A stretch of DNA of 64,000 nucleotides from Sulfitobacter sabulilitoris (GTDB lineage: Bacteria; Pseudomonadota; Alphaproteobacteria; Rhodobacterales; Rhodobacteraceae): positions 434,001 to 498,000 of the forward strand of contig NZ_VANS01000002.1 in NCBI RefSeq assembly GCF_005887615.1. The letters are read 5' to 3'. Within the stretch, counting starts at the first letter, position 1, and every line of letters starts with the position of its first letter. Made by a program: the position numbers and the translations under genes. The notes beneath the pieces are model-generated. The model was not told the origin of the DNA, made no database searches, and was given only the letters and a program-made list of their open reading frames with translations. This document shows, piece after piece, positions 43,290 to 53,352 of this stretch.

Positions 43290-45218
43290 TCAGGCCCGCT
43301 TTTCTCCGATGGTGGCAACGCCCAGAACGTCCAGCACCTTGGCTTCGATGTGGTCCGCGTTCATGCCCGCAACGGCGTACATGTCCTCGGGGCTGGCCTG
43401 GTCGATGAAAATATCGGGCAAGACCATCGACCGGTATTTCAGCCCTGAATCGAACACGCCTTTCTCGGCCAGAAGCTGCGCCACGTGGCTGCCGAAACCG
43501 CCGATCGCACCTTCCTCGATCGTGATCAGCGCCTCGTGGGTATTCGCCAGATCAAGGATCAACGCATGATCCAGCGGCTTGGCAAAACGCGCATCCGCAA
43601 TGGTCGGCTTGATGCCCCGCGCGCTCAGCGCCTCGGCGGCCTTTTCAACCTCTGACAGGCGGGTGCCGAACGACAACAGCGCCACGCGGGCGCCTTTGGC
43701 GATGATCCGGCCCTTGCCGATCTCGAGCGGTTGCCCGCGTTCGGGCATTTCGACCCCGGTGCCGTCACCGCGCGGAAAGCGAAAGGCGATGGGACCTTCG
43801 TCATAAGCGGCTGCGGTGGCGACCATATGCTTCAGTTCGGCCTCGTCGGCGGCGGCCATCACGACGAATCCGGGCAGATTGCTGAGAAACGAGATGTCGA
43901 AGGCACCGGCGTGGGTGGCACCATCCGCCCCCACAAGCCCCGCGCGGTCGATCGCAAACCGCACCGGCAACCGTTGGATCGCAACATCATGCACGACCTG
44001 GTCGTACCCCCGTTGCAGAAAGGTCGAATACATCGTGCAGAACGGCTTGATCCCGCCCGCGGCCAGACCGGCGCAAAACGTCACGCCATGCTGTTCGGCA
44101 ATGCCCACGTCAAAACACCGGCTGGGATAGCGTTCGGCAAACAGGTTCAGCCCGGTGCCATCGGGCATCGCGGCCGTGACGGCGCAGATCTTGTCGTCCT
44201 CGGCGGCCTCCTGCAGCAGGCTGTCAGCGAAAACACGGGTATAGCTTGGCGCGTTCGACGGCGTCTTTTTCTGTTCGCCGGTGATGACGTTGAACTTGGC
44301 CGTGGCATGGCCCTTGTCGCGCGCCGCCTCTGCCGGGCCATAGCCCTTGCCCTTTTTGGTCAGCACGTGGATCAGGATCGGCCCGGTCGCGCGGGCCTTG
44401 ACGGTGCGCAGCACGGGCAGCAACTGATCCATGTCATGCCCGTCGATGGGCCCCAGATAGCTGAACCCCAACTGCTCGAACAAGGTGCCGCCAAACGTCA
44501 TTCCCTTGAGCATGTCCTTGGCGCGCCGCGCGCCTTCCCTGAACGGTTCCGGCAACAGGCTGACCGCTCCCTTGGCGGCTGCCTTGAGATCCTGAAACGG
44601 TTCTTCGGCATAAAGGCGGCTCAGATAGGACGACATCGCGCCGACAGGCGGGGCAATCGACATCTCGTTGTCGTTCAGGATCACGATCAACCGCTTTTTC
44701 AGATGGCCGGCGTTGTTCATCGCCTCATAGGCCATACCCGCGCTCATCGCGCCGTCGCCGATCACCGCAATCGCATCGCCAAGTCCCTCGGGCACGTTGC
44801 CGCCCAGGTCTCGCGCCACGGCAAAGCCGAGCGCCGCGCTGATCGAGGTGGAGCTATGCGCCGCGCCGAACGGATCATAGGGGGATTCGCTGCGCTTGGT
44901 GAATCCGCTAAGGCCGTCTTTCTGGCGCAGGGTGCGAATGCGGTCGCGACGCTCCGTCAGGATCTTGTGCGGATAGCATTGGTGCGACACGTCCCAGATG
45001 ATCTTGTCGCGGGGCGCGTCAAATACCGCATGCAAGGCCACGGTCAGTTCCACAACGCCAAGGCCCGCGCCCAGGTGCCCGCCGGTCTGCGACACCGCCG
45101 ACACGGTTTCAGCGCGCAGTTCGGCGGCAAGCTGATCCAACTGCCGGTCGCTCAGCCGCTTCAGATCGGCCGGGCGCGCGATCTGATCGAGCAGGGGGGT
45201 CTTGGGTGTGTCGGACAT
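43290..45218 (-). CDS. dxs: 1-deoxy-D-xylulose-5-phosphate synthase
   Basis: A 642-residue thiamine-diphosphate enzyme that condenses pyruvate and glyceraldehyde 3-phosphate in the first step of the MEP isoprenoid pathway. The ThDP-binding [18 protein letters not shown] segment is near residue 153, [14 protein letters not shown] near 290, and the transketolase-like second half has [18 protein letters not shown] and [12 protein letters not shown]. It is the last gene of an xseB-ispA-dxs operon, the usual alphaproteobacterial order. The cofactor supply genes thiBPQ lie in the same window. Confidence 0.96.
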   Translation of the reverse strand: MSDTPKTPLLDQIARPADLKRLSDRQLDQLAAELRAETVSAVSQTGGHLGAGLGVVELTVALHAVFDAPRDKIIWDVSHQCYPHKILTERRDRIRTLRQKDGLSGFTKRSESPYDPFGAAHSSTSISAALGFAVARDLGGNVPEGLGDAIAVIGDGAMSAGMAYEAMNNAGHLKKRLIVILNDNEMSIAPPVGAMSSYLSRLYAEEPFQDLKAAAKGAVSLLPEPFREGARRAKDMLKGMTFGGTLFEQLGFSYLGPIDGHDMDQLLPVLRTVKARATGPILIHVLTKKGKGYGPAEAARDKGHATAKFNVITGEQKKTPSNAPSYTRVFADSLLQEAAEDDKICAVTAAMPDGTGLNLFAERYPSRCFDVGIAEQHGVTFCAGLAAGGIKPFCTMYSTFLQRGYDQVVHDVAIQRLPVRFAIDRAGLVGADGATHAGAFDISFLSNLPGFVVMAAADEAELKHMVATAAAYDEGPIAFRFPRGDGTGVEMPERGQPLEIGKGRIIAKGARVALLSFGTRLSEVEKAAEALSARGIKPTIADARFAKPLDHALILDLANTHEALITIEEGAIGGFGSHVAQLLAEKGVFDSGLKYRSMVLPDIFIDQASPEDMYAVAGMNADHIEAKVLDVLGVATIGEKRA

Positions 45219-45230
45219 GGTGCGGGCTCC

Positions 45231-46115
45231 CTAATGCTTGCGCGCAATAACGAAGCGGGCAAGCTGCCGCAAGGTTTCCGCCTCCGGCCCATAGCCAGAT
45301 AGGTGTTCGCAGGCGTTTTCCATCAGGCTTTCCGCGCGGCGTTTTGCCTCTTCCAGCCCCAGCAGCGACACAAAAGTCGCCTTGCCCGCCTCCGCATCCT
45401 TGCCTGTTGCCTTGCCGACCGTGGCGCTGTCGCCTTCCACGTCCAGAATGTCATCGGCGATCTGAAACGCCAGCCCCAGCGCCTGCGCGTAGTCCCGCAA
45501 TGGCGCGATATCCGCACCCGCCATGCGCGCGCCCGCGGTCGCCGACCACTCGATCAGCGCGCCGGTCTTGCCGCGTTGCAGGTGGGTGATCGTCTCAAGG
45601 TCAAGCGGTGTGCCTGCGGTTTCCGCCGCGATGTCCATCGCCTGACCCAACACCATTCCCTGCGCGCCGCCCGCCCGCGCAAGGCTCAGCGCGAGGTCCG
45701 CGCGCACGGCTGGCTGGGGGCTGGTGTCCTCGTGGCTGACCAGTTCGAACGCCATCGTCTGCAACGCGTCACCCACCAGAACTGCCGTCGCCTCGTCCCA
45801 TTTGCGATGAACGGTCGGCTGGCCGCGCCGCAGATCGTCATCGTCCATGCACGGCAGATCGTCATGCACAAGGCTGTAGGCATGCAGCGCTTCGATGGCC
45901 GTGGCGGGCCACAGCGCATTGGCCACTGGCACCCCGTGCAGGCGCGCGCCTTCCAGCACCAGAAATCCGCGCAGACGCTTTCCGCCTTGCGTGGCATGGC
46001 GCATGGCATGAACCATGGGCACATCAGGCAGGCCCGCCAGAACCTGTTCCATGTGCGCTCCGATGGCCTGGGCGCTTGCGGCAAGCCGCTCGCGAAAGGC
46101 GTTACTGGCCTTCAA
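45231..46115 (-). CDS. ispA: Farnesyl/geranylgeranyl diphosphate synthase-type polyprenyl synthetase
   Basis: A 294-residue prenyl transferase that chain-elongates dimethylallyl and isopentenyl diphosphate. Both aspartate-rich motifs are present: HDDLPCMDDDDLRRG (first, DDxxxxD form typical of FPP synthase type II) and FQIADDILD (second), with GGKRLRGFLVLE between. Start choice is uncertain: TTG at 46115 gives the family N-terminus and overlaps xseB by 14 bases; an ATG at 46148 would overlap by 47. It is flanked by xseB and dxs. Confidence 0.9.
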   Translation of the reverse strand: MKASNAFRERLAASAQAIGAHMEQVLAGLPDVPMVHAMRHATQGGKRLRGFLVLEGARLHGVPVANALWPATAIEALHAYSLVHDDLPCMDDDDLRRGQPTVHRKWDEATAVLVGDALQTMAFELVSHEDTSPQPAVRADLALSLARAGGAQGMVLGQAMDIAAETAGTPLDLETITHLQRGKTGALIEWSATAGARMAGADIAPLRDYAQALGLAFQIADDILDVEGDSATVGKATGKDAEAGKATFVSLLGLEEAKRRAESLMENACEHLSGYGPEAETLRQLARFVIARKH

Positions 46116-46344
46116 CGTGCGTCGTCCCCGTGGGGTTGCCTTCAGCATCCAGCGTGATCGCCGCGACCTTCTCCTCGGCTTCCTTCAGCTTGGCTTCGCA
46201 GCGTTTCTTCAACTCGGCGCCCCGCTCATAAAGCGCGATGCTTTCATCCAGTGCGACGTCGCCCCGCTCCAGCTGGCTCAGCACCTGTTCCAATTCGGAC
46301 ATCGCCTGTTCAAAGGTCATTTCGGATACCGGGGTGTCGCTCAT
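46102..46344 (-). CDS. xseB: Exodeoxyribonuclease VII small subunit
   Basis: An 80-residue helical protein with the family segment MTFEQAMSELEQVLSQLERGDVALDESIALYERG (key short part LEQVLSQLERGDVALDESI). With XseA it degrades single-stranded DNA. The length is usual. It is the first gene of the isoprenoid operon, a common arrangement. Confidence 0.95.
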   Translation of the reverse strand: MSDTPVSEMTFEQAMSELEQVLSQLERGDVALDESIALYERGAELKKRCEAKLKEAEEKVAAITLDAEGNPTGTTHVEGQ

Positions 46345-46463
46345 GCCGTGGGCCTTCTATGTTCTGACTGCATTGGCCTCGACCATATCGCCCCCCTGCC
46401 GTCATGACCAGACGTGCGGCGTTTCGCGCCTGTCTTCCAAATGGATAAAATACCGTCGGGGGT

Positions 46464-46484
46464 CCGGGGGCAGACAGCCCCCGG
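46464..46484. repeat. GC-rich intergenic hairpin
   Basis: A perfect 7-bp stem CCGGGGG/CCCCCGG with the loop CAGACAG lies between xseB and petR, preceded by ATGGATAAAATACCG. This arrangement recurs between roseobacter genes and probably marks transcript ends; no T-run follows. Confidence 0.5.
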
Positions 46485-46503
46485 GGCGCTGCTCCGTCAG
46501 CCC

Positions 46504-47205
46504 TCAGTCCGGGGCCAGCATATAACCCGCGCCACGCACGGTCTGCAGGTAACGCGGCTGCTTGGGGTCGGCCTCGATCTTGCGCCGCAGGCGGGTGATC
46601 TGCACGTCCACGGCACGTTCCTGCGCCTGGCCGCGATCGCGCCCCAGTTCCTCGACCAGCTTCGCACGGCTGATCGCCTCGTTGCAGCTGGCAGAGAATA
46701 TCTTCATCAGGTGCATTTCCGTCGCGGTCAGCCGGACCAGATCGGCGCCCTGCCACATCTCGCCGCGCTCCATGTCATAGCGGATCGGGCCCAGCGTAAG
46801 CATCTTGGGCACGGCCGCTTCGACCGGGGCGTCCGGCATCCGCCGCAGGATGGCATTGATCCTGAGCAGCAATTCCCGGGGTTCGAAGGGTTTGGGCAGG
46901 TAATCGTCCGCGCCGGCCTCGAACCCGTCGATCCGGTTGTCCGTTTCCCCCTTGGCGGTCAGCAGCAGGATCGGCGTCTGCATCGTCTCGCGCAGCGACC
47001 GGGTCAGCGCGACGCCGTCCTCGCCGGGCATCATCACGTCCATCACGATCAGGTCGAAATCCAGCCCGGCCAGGATGCGCCGCGCATGGGCGGCGTCCCG
47101 CGCCGCCGTCACCAGGAACCCGGCACGCATCAGGAATTTCTTCAAGAGGTCGCGAATACGCTCATCGTCATCGACGATCAGCAGATGTGCGTCCTTGTCG
47201 CTCAT
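46504..47205 (-). CDS. petR: OmpR-type response regulator, PetR-like
   Basis: A 233-residue two-domain regulator. The receiver domain (1-120) has the acidic pair DDDE near residue 13, the phosphorylatable aspartate in LIVMDVMMPGEDG and the lysine in DDYLPKPFEPREL. The C-terminal winged helix has QAQERAVDVQITRLRRKIEAD. Its ATG overlaps the stop of the MarR-like gene by four bases. In Rhodobacter capsulatus petP and petR form such a pair next to petABC and are needed for bc1-dependent growth; here petABC is 12.7 kb away. No sensor kinase is adjacent. Confidence 0.82.
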   Translation of the reverse strand: MSDKDAHLLIVDDDERIRDLLKKFLMRAGFLVTAARDAAHARRILAGLDFDLIVMDVMMPGEDGVALTRSLRETMQTPILLLTAKGETDNRIDGFEAGADDYLPKPFEPRELLLRINAILRRMPDAPVEAAVPKMLTLGPIRYDMERGEMWQGADLVRLTATEMHLMKIFSASCNEAISRAKLVEELGRDRGQAQERAVDVQITRLRRKIEADPKQPRYLQTVRGAGYMLAPD

Positions 47206-47720
47206 GACGCCGCATCCTTCAATCTGGTGTACGCATGCCGCAATTCGCTGTCCATCATCGCCTCGAGTACGGTGCGAAACCCGGCCACCGCATTCGGGCC
47301 CGCGTCGCGGAACGCCGCGCGCATGCGCGCGCGCTGCGCATCCGACAGGGTTTGCTCCAACGCGTGCCCTGCCTCCGTCAGGTACAGGTGCCGCTCTCGC
47401 TTGTCGGTCTGTCCGACCCTGCTTTCCACCAGACCATCGGCGATGAGCGTGCGCAACACACGGTTCAGCGATTGTTTCGTGACCCCGAGAATATTCAGCA
47501 GGTTGTTGACCGTGGTGCCCGGCGCCCGATTGATGAAATGCACCGCCCTGTGATGCGCGCGCCCGTATGCCATATCCGCCAGAATGCGGTCCGGATCGGC
47601 GGTGAAGCCGCGATAGGCAAAGAACATCGCCTCGATCCCCTGCCGCAACTGTTCATCGGTCAGAAACAGCAGGTTCTCGCCGCTGTAGGGGTTTGCGCTG
47701 CGCCCGTCTGACATGGTCAC
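47202..47720 (-). CDS. petP: MarR-family regulator, PetP-like
   Basis: A 172-residue winged-helix regulator. The DNA-binding part includes GTTVNNLLNILGVTKQSLNRVLRTLIADG (key run LGVTKQSLNRVLRTL) and DKRERHLYLTEAG of the wing. A start two codons in (ATG at 47714) is also possible. Translationally coupled to petR. The MarR-plus-OmpR pairing is the PetP/PetR arrangement known from Rhodobacter; the specific signal is unknown. Confidence 0.8.
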   Translation of the reverse strand: MTMSDGRSANPYSGENLLFLTDEQLRQGIEAMFFAYRGFTADPDRILADMAYGRAHHRAVHFINRAPGTTVNNLLNILGVTKQSLNRVLRTLIADGLVESRVGQTDKRERHLYLTEAGHALEQTLSDAQRARMRAAFRDAGPNAVAGFRTVLEAMMDSELRHAYTRLKDAAS

Positions 47721-47764
47721 TCTCGCTTTGTGGTCGGTGTCGTAAACAGCTTACGTCAGTGTTG

Positions 47765-47793
47765 TTGACATTCCAAGGGGGAAGGGCTATCCC
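47765..47793 (+). promoter_or_regulatory. Candidate promoter of ilvE
   Basis: TTGACA at 47765-47770 and TATCCC at 47788-47793 are spaced by exactly 17 bases, 91 bases before the ilvE start and in the gap divergent from petP. The -10 is imperfect. Confidence 0.45.
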
Positions 47794-47883
47794 TCGGCAG
47801 GTTTTGCGCAACTTTATGTCCGTATCGGACGTATATGGCGCAATAAATGGAAACCATGCGTGGATATCAATGGAGGACGCAGA

Positions 47884-48753
47884 ATGACGGGCGGGTATGA
47901 CGATCGGGACGGATTGATCTGGATGGATGGCAAGATGATCGACTGGCGCGAGGCCAATGTCCACATCCTGACCCATGCAATGCACTACGCGTCCTCAGTC
48001 TTCGAAGGCGAACGCGCCTATAATGGCAAGATCTTCAAGTCGCGCGAACATTCCGAACGTCTGCGGCGGTCCGCCAACATGATCGATTTCGAAATTCCCT
48101 ACACCGTGGACGAGATCGAAGCCGCCAAGGTCGAAGTGCTGGCCGCGAGCGGTCTGAAGGATGCTTACGTGCGCGCAATCGCATGGCGCGGATCGGGCGA
48201 GGACATGGGCGTCGCCGCCGCGCGGAATCCCGTGCGCCTCGCGATTGCAGCCTGGGAATGGGGCGCCTATTACGGCGATGCCAAGATGAAGGGCGCCAAG
48301 CTCGACATTTCCAGGTGGAAGCGCCCGTCGCCCGAAACGATCCCGAGCCATGCCAAGGCTGCCGGTCTTTACATGATCTGCACGATGTCCAAACACGCGG
48401 CAGAGGCGAAGGGATGCTCGGATGCGATGATGTTCGATTATCGCGGCTATGTGGCAGAGGCGACAGGCGCCAATATCTTCTTCGTCAAGGATGGCGAGGT
48501 GCACACGCCGGATCCTGACTGTTTCCTCAACGGGATCACGCGCCAGACGGTGATCGGGATGCTCAAGGACCGGCAGGTCAAGGTGCACGAGCGCCACATC
48601 ATGCCCGACGAACTGGAAGGGTTCGAGCAGTGCTGGCTGACCGGAACTGCCGCCGAAGTGACGCCCGTCGGCCAGATTGGCGACTACAACTTCGAGGTCG
48701 GCGCTTTGACGCGCGACATTGCCCAGGGCTACGAAACGCTGGTGCGCAGCTAG
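47884..48753 (+). CDS. ilvE: Branched-chain amino-acid aminotransferase
   Basis: A 289-residue PLP enzyme of fold type IV that transfers amino groups between glutamate and the 2-oxo acids of leucine, isoleucine and valine. HALHYASSVFEGERAYNG-type sequence (MHYASSVFEGERAY) is the family signature; the PLP lysine is about Lys158 in SHAKAAGLYM, and VAEATGANIFFVKDG and LNGITRQTVI follow. The frame is open from a GTG upstream, but ATG at 47884 follows AATGGAGG and gives the usual length. Confidence 0.93.
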   Translation: MTGGYDDRDGLIWMDGKMIDWREANVHILTHAMHYASSVFEGERAYNGKIFKSREHSERLRRSANMIDFEIPYTVDEIEAAKVEVLAASGLKDAYVRAIAWRGSGEDMGVAAARNPVRLAIAAWEWGAYYGDAKMKGAKLDISRWKRPSPETIPSHAKAAGLYMICTMSKHAAEAKGCSDAMMFDYRGYVAEATGANIFFVKDGEVHTPDPDCFLNGITRQTVIGMLKDRQVKVHERHIMPDELEGFEQCWLTGTAAEVTPVGQIGDYNFEVGALTRDIAQGYETLVRS

Positions 48754-48763
48754 GCTAAAGGAG

Positions 48764-48785
48764 AGCGGGCGTAACAACCCGCTTT
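48764..48785 (+). terminator. Possible ilvE terminator
   Basis: A 6-bp stem AGCGGG/CCCGCT with an eight-base loop, followed by TTTCC, lies 11 bases after the ilvE stop. The T-run is short, so it is only a candidate. Confidence 0.4.
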
Positions 48786-48990
48786 CCAATTCCGGGCGGC
48801 TGTCGTGATCCGAACAATGCGCTTGCGGAGCGGCCCCGGCGATGGTTTCGGCGGCGTTTTCGTCACAAGAGCGTCGGGAAAGGCCCGGCATGGCCCCGCT
48901 GAACGACCAATCGCAGCCCCGACCGTGTCTGACCGCATCAATCGACCTCGCGTGGATCGCAAGATATGGCGGCTTGGGCAGGGTGATGCC

Positions 48991-49998
48991 TCAGACGGCT
49001 TTCAGGTTGACCTTGCTGAAATCAGGTCCGGTCATCACGCGCAGGTTTTCGGCGGACATCTGTGCAATTGCCGTTTTGCTGGCGTGGTCCGGCCCCGGCC
49101 CCGGTTCCCGCAGAATGACCGTGCGGATGCGGCCGGGATGGCGACGGTGCGCGTCCAGATACACATGCGCGTCCTCTTGCCCGGTGTCGCCGATCAGAAC
49201 AAAAGACAGCTCGGGGTTGGCGCCAAGGATCGCATCGATGGACGATCCCTTGTGGCCACCGTGGGTGCCGGTGATGAACTGCGTCTCTGAAAGCCCCAGA
49301 TCACGCAGGAACATCGGACCGCGCAGAAGTCTGTGCCGATCAAATATCGCGATCAGGAACCGGAACAGGTTCCACGGAGAGGAACTGACATAATAGACCG
49401 GGTTGCGCCCGTCATGCAGCCTGTCGATCAGTGCCACGGCATCGGGAAACACGTGCCGGGTCAGAGCATTGCCCGTCAGCGATGTCCAAAGGTTGCGCGC
49501 CAGTGAAAAGGCGCCCGTCTCGAGCACGGTGTCATCGATATCCGAAATCACGCCGAATGCGGCGCCGGAGTCGGGCACCAGGGCTTGCAGCGTCACCTGC
49601 GTCTTGGGATGGTCGGGCAGATGCGCCTCGACGCTGTGCCAGCCCGCGACATCAGGGCGTGGCAGCAGGAGGGTGAAATAGCCTTCCTCGTCCGTTACGC
49701 CGTCCACGCCGCCTGCGGTCACGGTGATGCCCGTGACCTCGTCCGTGGCAAACAGCAAAAGCATCTGCTTGAGGTTGATCCACCTGCTTTGGTCGTGCCG
49801 CGCGCTGTCGCGGTGCACGGCGCTGAGCACGCGCCCGCGAAGCACCAGACGGTCGGCCGTGGCATAACCCAGGTAGGGCTCGATCACGGGATTCTTGGCC
49901 GCGCGGTATTTGATCCTGTCCACCGCGCGCTCGATGGGATGCAGGGCGCGGGCGAGCCGGGTCTTGAGAGACGCAGGCGCGTGGTTTCGTGTTTCCAT
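48991..49998 (-). CDS. APP1-like phosphatase (DUF2183) protein
   Basis: A 335-residue protein with a C-terminal HAD-type phosphatase domain. The catalytic motif is ISDIDDTVLETG (near residue 170), followed by VYYVSSSPWNLFRFL and GTHGGHKGSSIDAIL, which fit the phosphatidate phosphatase APP1 catalytic domain. The N-terminal half may carry an additional beta domain (GYFTLLLPRPD region). It could act on phosphatidic acid or similar lipids; evidence in bacteria is thin. No signal peptide is seen. Gap of 237 bases to ilvE holds only the hairpin noted. Confidence 0.75.
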   Translation of the reverse strand: METRNHAPASLKTRLARALHPIERAVDRIKYRAAKNPVIEPYLGYATADRLVLRGRVLSAVHRDSARHDQSRWINLKQMLLLFATDEVTGITVTAGGVDGVTDEEGYFTLLLPRPDVAGWHSVEAHLPDHPKTQVTLQALVPDSGAAFGVISDIDDTVLETGAFSLARNLWTSLTGNALTRHVFPDAVALIDRLHDGRNPVYYVSSSPWNLFRFLIAIFDRHRLLRGPMFLRDLGLSETQFITGTHGGHKGSSIDAILGANPELSFVLIGDTGQEDAHVYLDAHRRHPGRIRTVILREPGPGPDHASKTAIAQMSAENLRVMTGPDFSKVNLKAV

Positions 49999-50073
49999 GA
50001 TGTCAAAACGCCCGCGTGGCGCGGACGTTCCGAAAACTCCCGCCGCCCGGCGACAAGGGCGACGGGACGCACA

Positions 50074-51021
50074 TCAGTAAAGGGCGACCGGGTTGATCAT
50101 CGCCTGAACGGTGCCGCGAATTCGCGGCTGGCCCAGAACGAACATGAACTCGTTCACGCCGTCGCGCAGCAGGGGGCCGGTGTTCATCGTCTCGAGGATA
50201 TAGATGCCGTTGTCCTTGAGCAGTGTCACATGCCCGTAGAACACCTTGTCGCCCGGCGCCGGCGGCACCGCGTCAAGGCCCCAGGTGTCGGCGCCCACGG
50301 CCATCGGGTTCAGCGAGGCCATATACACCGCGCCTTCATTGCTCAGGCCAGGCTCGGCGCTGCCCCATGCCATCGGTTCGCTTTCCAGCATGCCTTCGGT
50401 CCAGCCGGTGTGGAACAGAATGATATCGCCCTCGCCCAGGGTCACGCCCTGCGCCTCGGCGGCGGCCTTGATCTCGGCCTCGCCGAAATATTCTCCGGCC
50501 TCCAGCATCTCCTTGCCGGCCTGCGCCGCCATGTCGAGGATCACACCCCGGCCGACCAGCGGCGGCACCGCGTGGGTGCCCAGTTTCGTCAGCCCTGTGA
50601 TCGCTGAAATCTCTTTCTCGTCGAGGCAGTTGTAATACATCCCGTCCTCGCCAAGGTGGCCCAGGCCATCAAGCTGCGATCCGATGCCGATCCAGGTTTG
50701 CAGCAGATCGTCATTATAGTTGCCTTCGTAGCCGAAGCCGGTCAGCTTCTGACCGCCCTGCTGATTGGGCTGGACCACCTGCAGGCTCAGGGATCGTGGC
50801 GGAAAGGCCGGCGTATCGGGCCCGATCGTGATGCCCAGCGGCAAGGATTTCCCCTGCTTGATCAGGGCTGCCGCCTTGAGCGTGTTTTCCGGCGTCACCA
50901 GGTTGGCGGATCCGATCTGATCGTCGGCACCCCATTTGGACGGCGCGCAGTCTTGCGCGGCGACCGCCCCGGCGGCAATGCCCAGGGCGCAGACGAGCGG
51001 TAAAAATGATATTTGTTTCAT
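50074..51021 (-). CDS. Secreted cyclase-family protein
   Basis: A 315-residue protein with a signal peptide (MKQISFLPLVCALGIAAGAVAA) of the cyclase/kynurenine-formamidase-like fold (PF04199). The metal region reads GIGSQLDGLGHLGEDG, where family members usually have HxGTHxDxxxH, so one histidine-threonine part is changed, and LGTHAVPPLVGRGVILDMA follows. Activity is therefore uncertain. ATG at 51021 follows GGAGG. The periplasmic location is unusual for formamidases, which are cytoplasmic. Confidence 0.78.
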   Translation of the reverse strand: MKQISFLPLVCALGIAAGAVAAQDCAPSKWGADDQIGSANLVTPENTLKAAALIKQGKSLPLGITIGPDTPAFPPRSLSLQVVQPNQQGGQKLTGFGYEGNYNDDLLQTWIGIGSQLDGLGHLGEDGMYYNCLDEKEISAITGLTKLGTHAVPPLVGRGVILDMAAQAGKEMLEAGEYFGEAEIKAAAEAQGVTLGEGDIILFHTGWTEGMLESEPMAWGSAEPGLSNEGAVYMASLNPMAVGADTWGLDAVPPAPGDKVFYGHVTLLKDNGIYILETMNTGPLLRDGVNEFMFVLGQPRIRGTVQAMINPVALY

Positions 51022-51166
51022 AGGTAGTCCTCCCAAAAATGAGCGAGGCCCCGACGCCGTGATCGGATGATTCCCCCGCAGTCAGAAGGCCAGAGTAGCA
51101 CGCTGTTCTTGCCCTGCGGGAAATGTTCGGCGGCCCGAGACGCGCGCACGCCGTTGCGTTGGCGCG

Positions 51167-52105
51167 TCAGGCTTTGGGGTCGGTGACCGACCGGGCCTTG
51201 CCGCGTTCCAGCCCCAGTTGGTGCTCGCGCCAGATCACCAGCACACCCGCGCCGATCACAAGGCTCGCCCCGGCAAGCATCACGACCGTGGGCAATTCGC
51301 CGAACCAGACATAGCCGATCACGATGGCAAACAGCATCGAGGAGTAATCGTAGGGTGCCAGCATCGACGCCGAGCCATAGCGGTAGGATGACGTGACGAG
51401 AATCTGGGCCACACCGCCGATCAGCCCGACGCAGACCAGCAACGCCAATGTCTGGCCATCCGGCATGACCCAGCCAAAGGGCAGCGACAGCAGCGCCAAA
51501 AGCGATGCGGTGGCCGAAAAGTAGAACACGATCGCGGCGGTATGTTCGGTTTGGACCAGTTGGCGAATGTGAATCTGCACCAGCGACCGCATCAAGGTGG
51601 CGATCAGGATGCACAGCGCGCCGATGGTCGCCGTATCCTGCAGCGTCATGGCCGTACCAAGCCGTGGCGACAGGATGATCAGCACCCCGACAAGGCCGAC
51701 GGCAACCGCGCCCACGCGGATCATGCGGATCCGTTCGCCCAACAGGACCGCGGCAAGGATCACGGTGAAAATGGGGGCGGCAAAGCCGATCGCGGTCACT
51801 TCGGGCAACGGCAACAGGCCAAGACCGGTAAAGGTCAGGCCCATCGCGGTGGTCCCGATCAGGCCGCGCCAGACGTGGCCCATCGGCCGCTTGGCGACAA
51901 GCCCGCTGCGCAACTGGCCGCGCTGCGCAAGCCACAGCAGGATGACCGGAATGGCGAAGAATGATCTGAAAAAGACCGCCTGTCCCGCCGGCACGTCATC
52001 CGAGATGAACTTGATGATGGCCGCCATCGTCGAGAACAGGAATATCGCGACAAGCTTGAGCCCGATGCCGAGTGCCGGGCGCGCCGAGAAATCATCGACC
52101 TTCAT
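51167..52105 (-). CDS. EamA/DMT-superfamily transporter, second copy
   Basis: A 312-residue membrane protein with about ten helices in two EamA repeats. AIPVILLWLAQRGQLRSG, PLPEVTAIGFAAPIFTVILAAVLLGERIR (key short run AAPIFTVILAAVLLGE) and DYSSMLFAIVIGYVWFGELP are typical. It resembles RarD/PecM-like exporters more than the first EamA gene. It follows aroC on the same strand, 53 bases away. Substrate unknown. Confidence 0.85.
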   Translation of the reverse strand: MKVDDFSARPALGIGLKLVAIFLFSTMAAIIKFISDDVPAGQAVFFRSFFAIPVILLWLAQRGQLRSGLVAKRPMGHVWRGLIGTTAMGLTFTGLGLLPLPEVTAIGFAAPIFTVILAAVLLGERIRMIRVGAVAVGLVGVLIILSPRLGTAMTLQDTATIGALCILIATLMRSLVQIHIRQLVQTEHTAAIVFYFSATASLLALLSLPFGWVMPDGQTLALLVCVGLIGGVAQILVTSSYRYGSASMLAPYDYSSMLFAIVIGYVWFGELPTVVMLAGASLVIGAGVLVIWREHQLGLERGKARSVTDPKA

Positions 52106-52158
52106 CGGGCGCGCATCTTTGTGGGCTGGGGGATCGTTCGGTGCGCGCGCGTCATGAC

Positions 52159-53259
52159 CTAGCCGATCACGCCACGGTTTTCGCCCACCTGTCCGCGATG
52201 CAGCAGCATATGGTCAAGGATGACGCAGGCCATCATCGCCTCGCCGACCGGCACGGCGCGGATTCCCACACAGGGATCGTGACGGCCCTTGGTTATGATC
52301 TCGGTGTTTTCGCCGGATTTGGTGATGGTGCGCCGGGTGGTCAGGATGCTTGACGTCGGTTTGACCGCAAAGCGCAGCACGACGTCCTGGCCGGTGCTGA
52401 TCCCGCCGAGAATGCCGCCCGCGTGATTCGACGAATACTCCGGACCGTTCGGGCCCATGAAAATTTCGTCCGCGTTCAATTCGCCAGTAAGCATCGCAGC
52501 CGACATGCCTTCGCCGATCTCGACGCCCTTGACGGCGTTGATGCTCATCATCGCGGCGGCCAGATCGGTGTCGAGCTTGCCGTAGACCGGCGCGCCAAGG
52601 CCGGCTGGCACACCGCGTGCCACCACTTCGATCACGGCGCCGACCGAACTGCCGGATTTGCGCAGCCCGTCAAGATAGTCCGCCCACTCCTTTGCCGCCT
52701 TGGCGTCGGGCACCCAGAACGGGTTCTGTTCGATCTGATCCCAGTCGAACGCGTCCCGGTCGATCTTGTGCTGGCCCATCTGCACCATGTAGCCGGTGAT
52801 CCGGATGTCGGGGGCGATCGCGCGGATCGCTTCGCGGGCAAGGCCGCCCGCCGCCACCCGCGACGCCGTTTCGCGCGCCGAGGACCGCCCGCCGCCGCGA
52901 TAGTCGCGCACGCCGTATTTCTGGAAATAGGTGATATCGGCGTGACCGGGACGGAACTTGTCCTTGATGTCGCCGTAGTCCTTCGACCGCTGATCCGTGT
53001 TCTCGATCATCAACTGGATCGGCGTGCCGGTGGTCACGCCTTCGAAGGTGCCCGACAGGATGCGGACCTCGTCGGCCTCGCGGCGCTGGGTGGTGTATTT
53101 GTTCTGGCCCGGTTTGCGGCGGTCCAGCCAATGCTGGATCATCGCTTCGTCGATCGCGACGCCGGGCGGGCATCCATCGACTGTCGCGCCCAGTGCGGGC
53201 CCGTGGCTTTCGCCCCATGTCGTCACGCGAAACAGGTGACCAAAGCTATTCAGGCTCAT
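52159..53259 (-). CDS. aroC: Chorismate synthase
   Basis: A 366-residue enzyme that makes chorismate from EPSP in the last common step of aromatic amino-acid synthesis, using reduced FMN as a cofactor. The conserved segments [48 protein letters not shown] and the C-terminal VKPTSSI are intact. The frame is open upstream, but ATG at 53259 follows GGGAGA and gives the usual length; ATG at 53265 is an alternative. Confidence 0.97.
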   Translation of the reverse strand: MSLNSFGHLFRVTTWGESHGPALGATVDGCPPGVAIDEAMIQHWLDRRKPGQNKYTTQRREADEVRILSGTFEGVTTGTPIQLMIENTDQRSKDYGDIKDKFRPGHADITYFQKYGVRDYRGGGRSSARETASRVAAGGLAREAIRAIAPDIRITGYMVQMGQHKIDRDAFDWDQIEQNPFWVPDAKAAKEWADYLDGLRKSGSSVGAVIEVVARGVPAGLGAPVYGKLDTDLAAAMMSINAVKGVEIGEGMSAAMLTGELNADEIFMGPNGPEYSSNHAGGILGGISTGQDVVLRFAVKPTSSILTTRRTITKSGENTEIITKGRHDPCVGIRAVPVGEAMMACVILDHMLLHRGQVGENRGVIG

Positions 53260-53352
53260 GCGCATTCTCCCACGATTGGGCCAGCACATAAAGCGATGCC
53301 CCGCGCTTGCCAAGGGCAGGCGCGGGGCATGCGGATGTTTCGGTGCCGGAGC

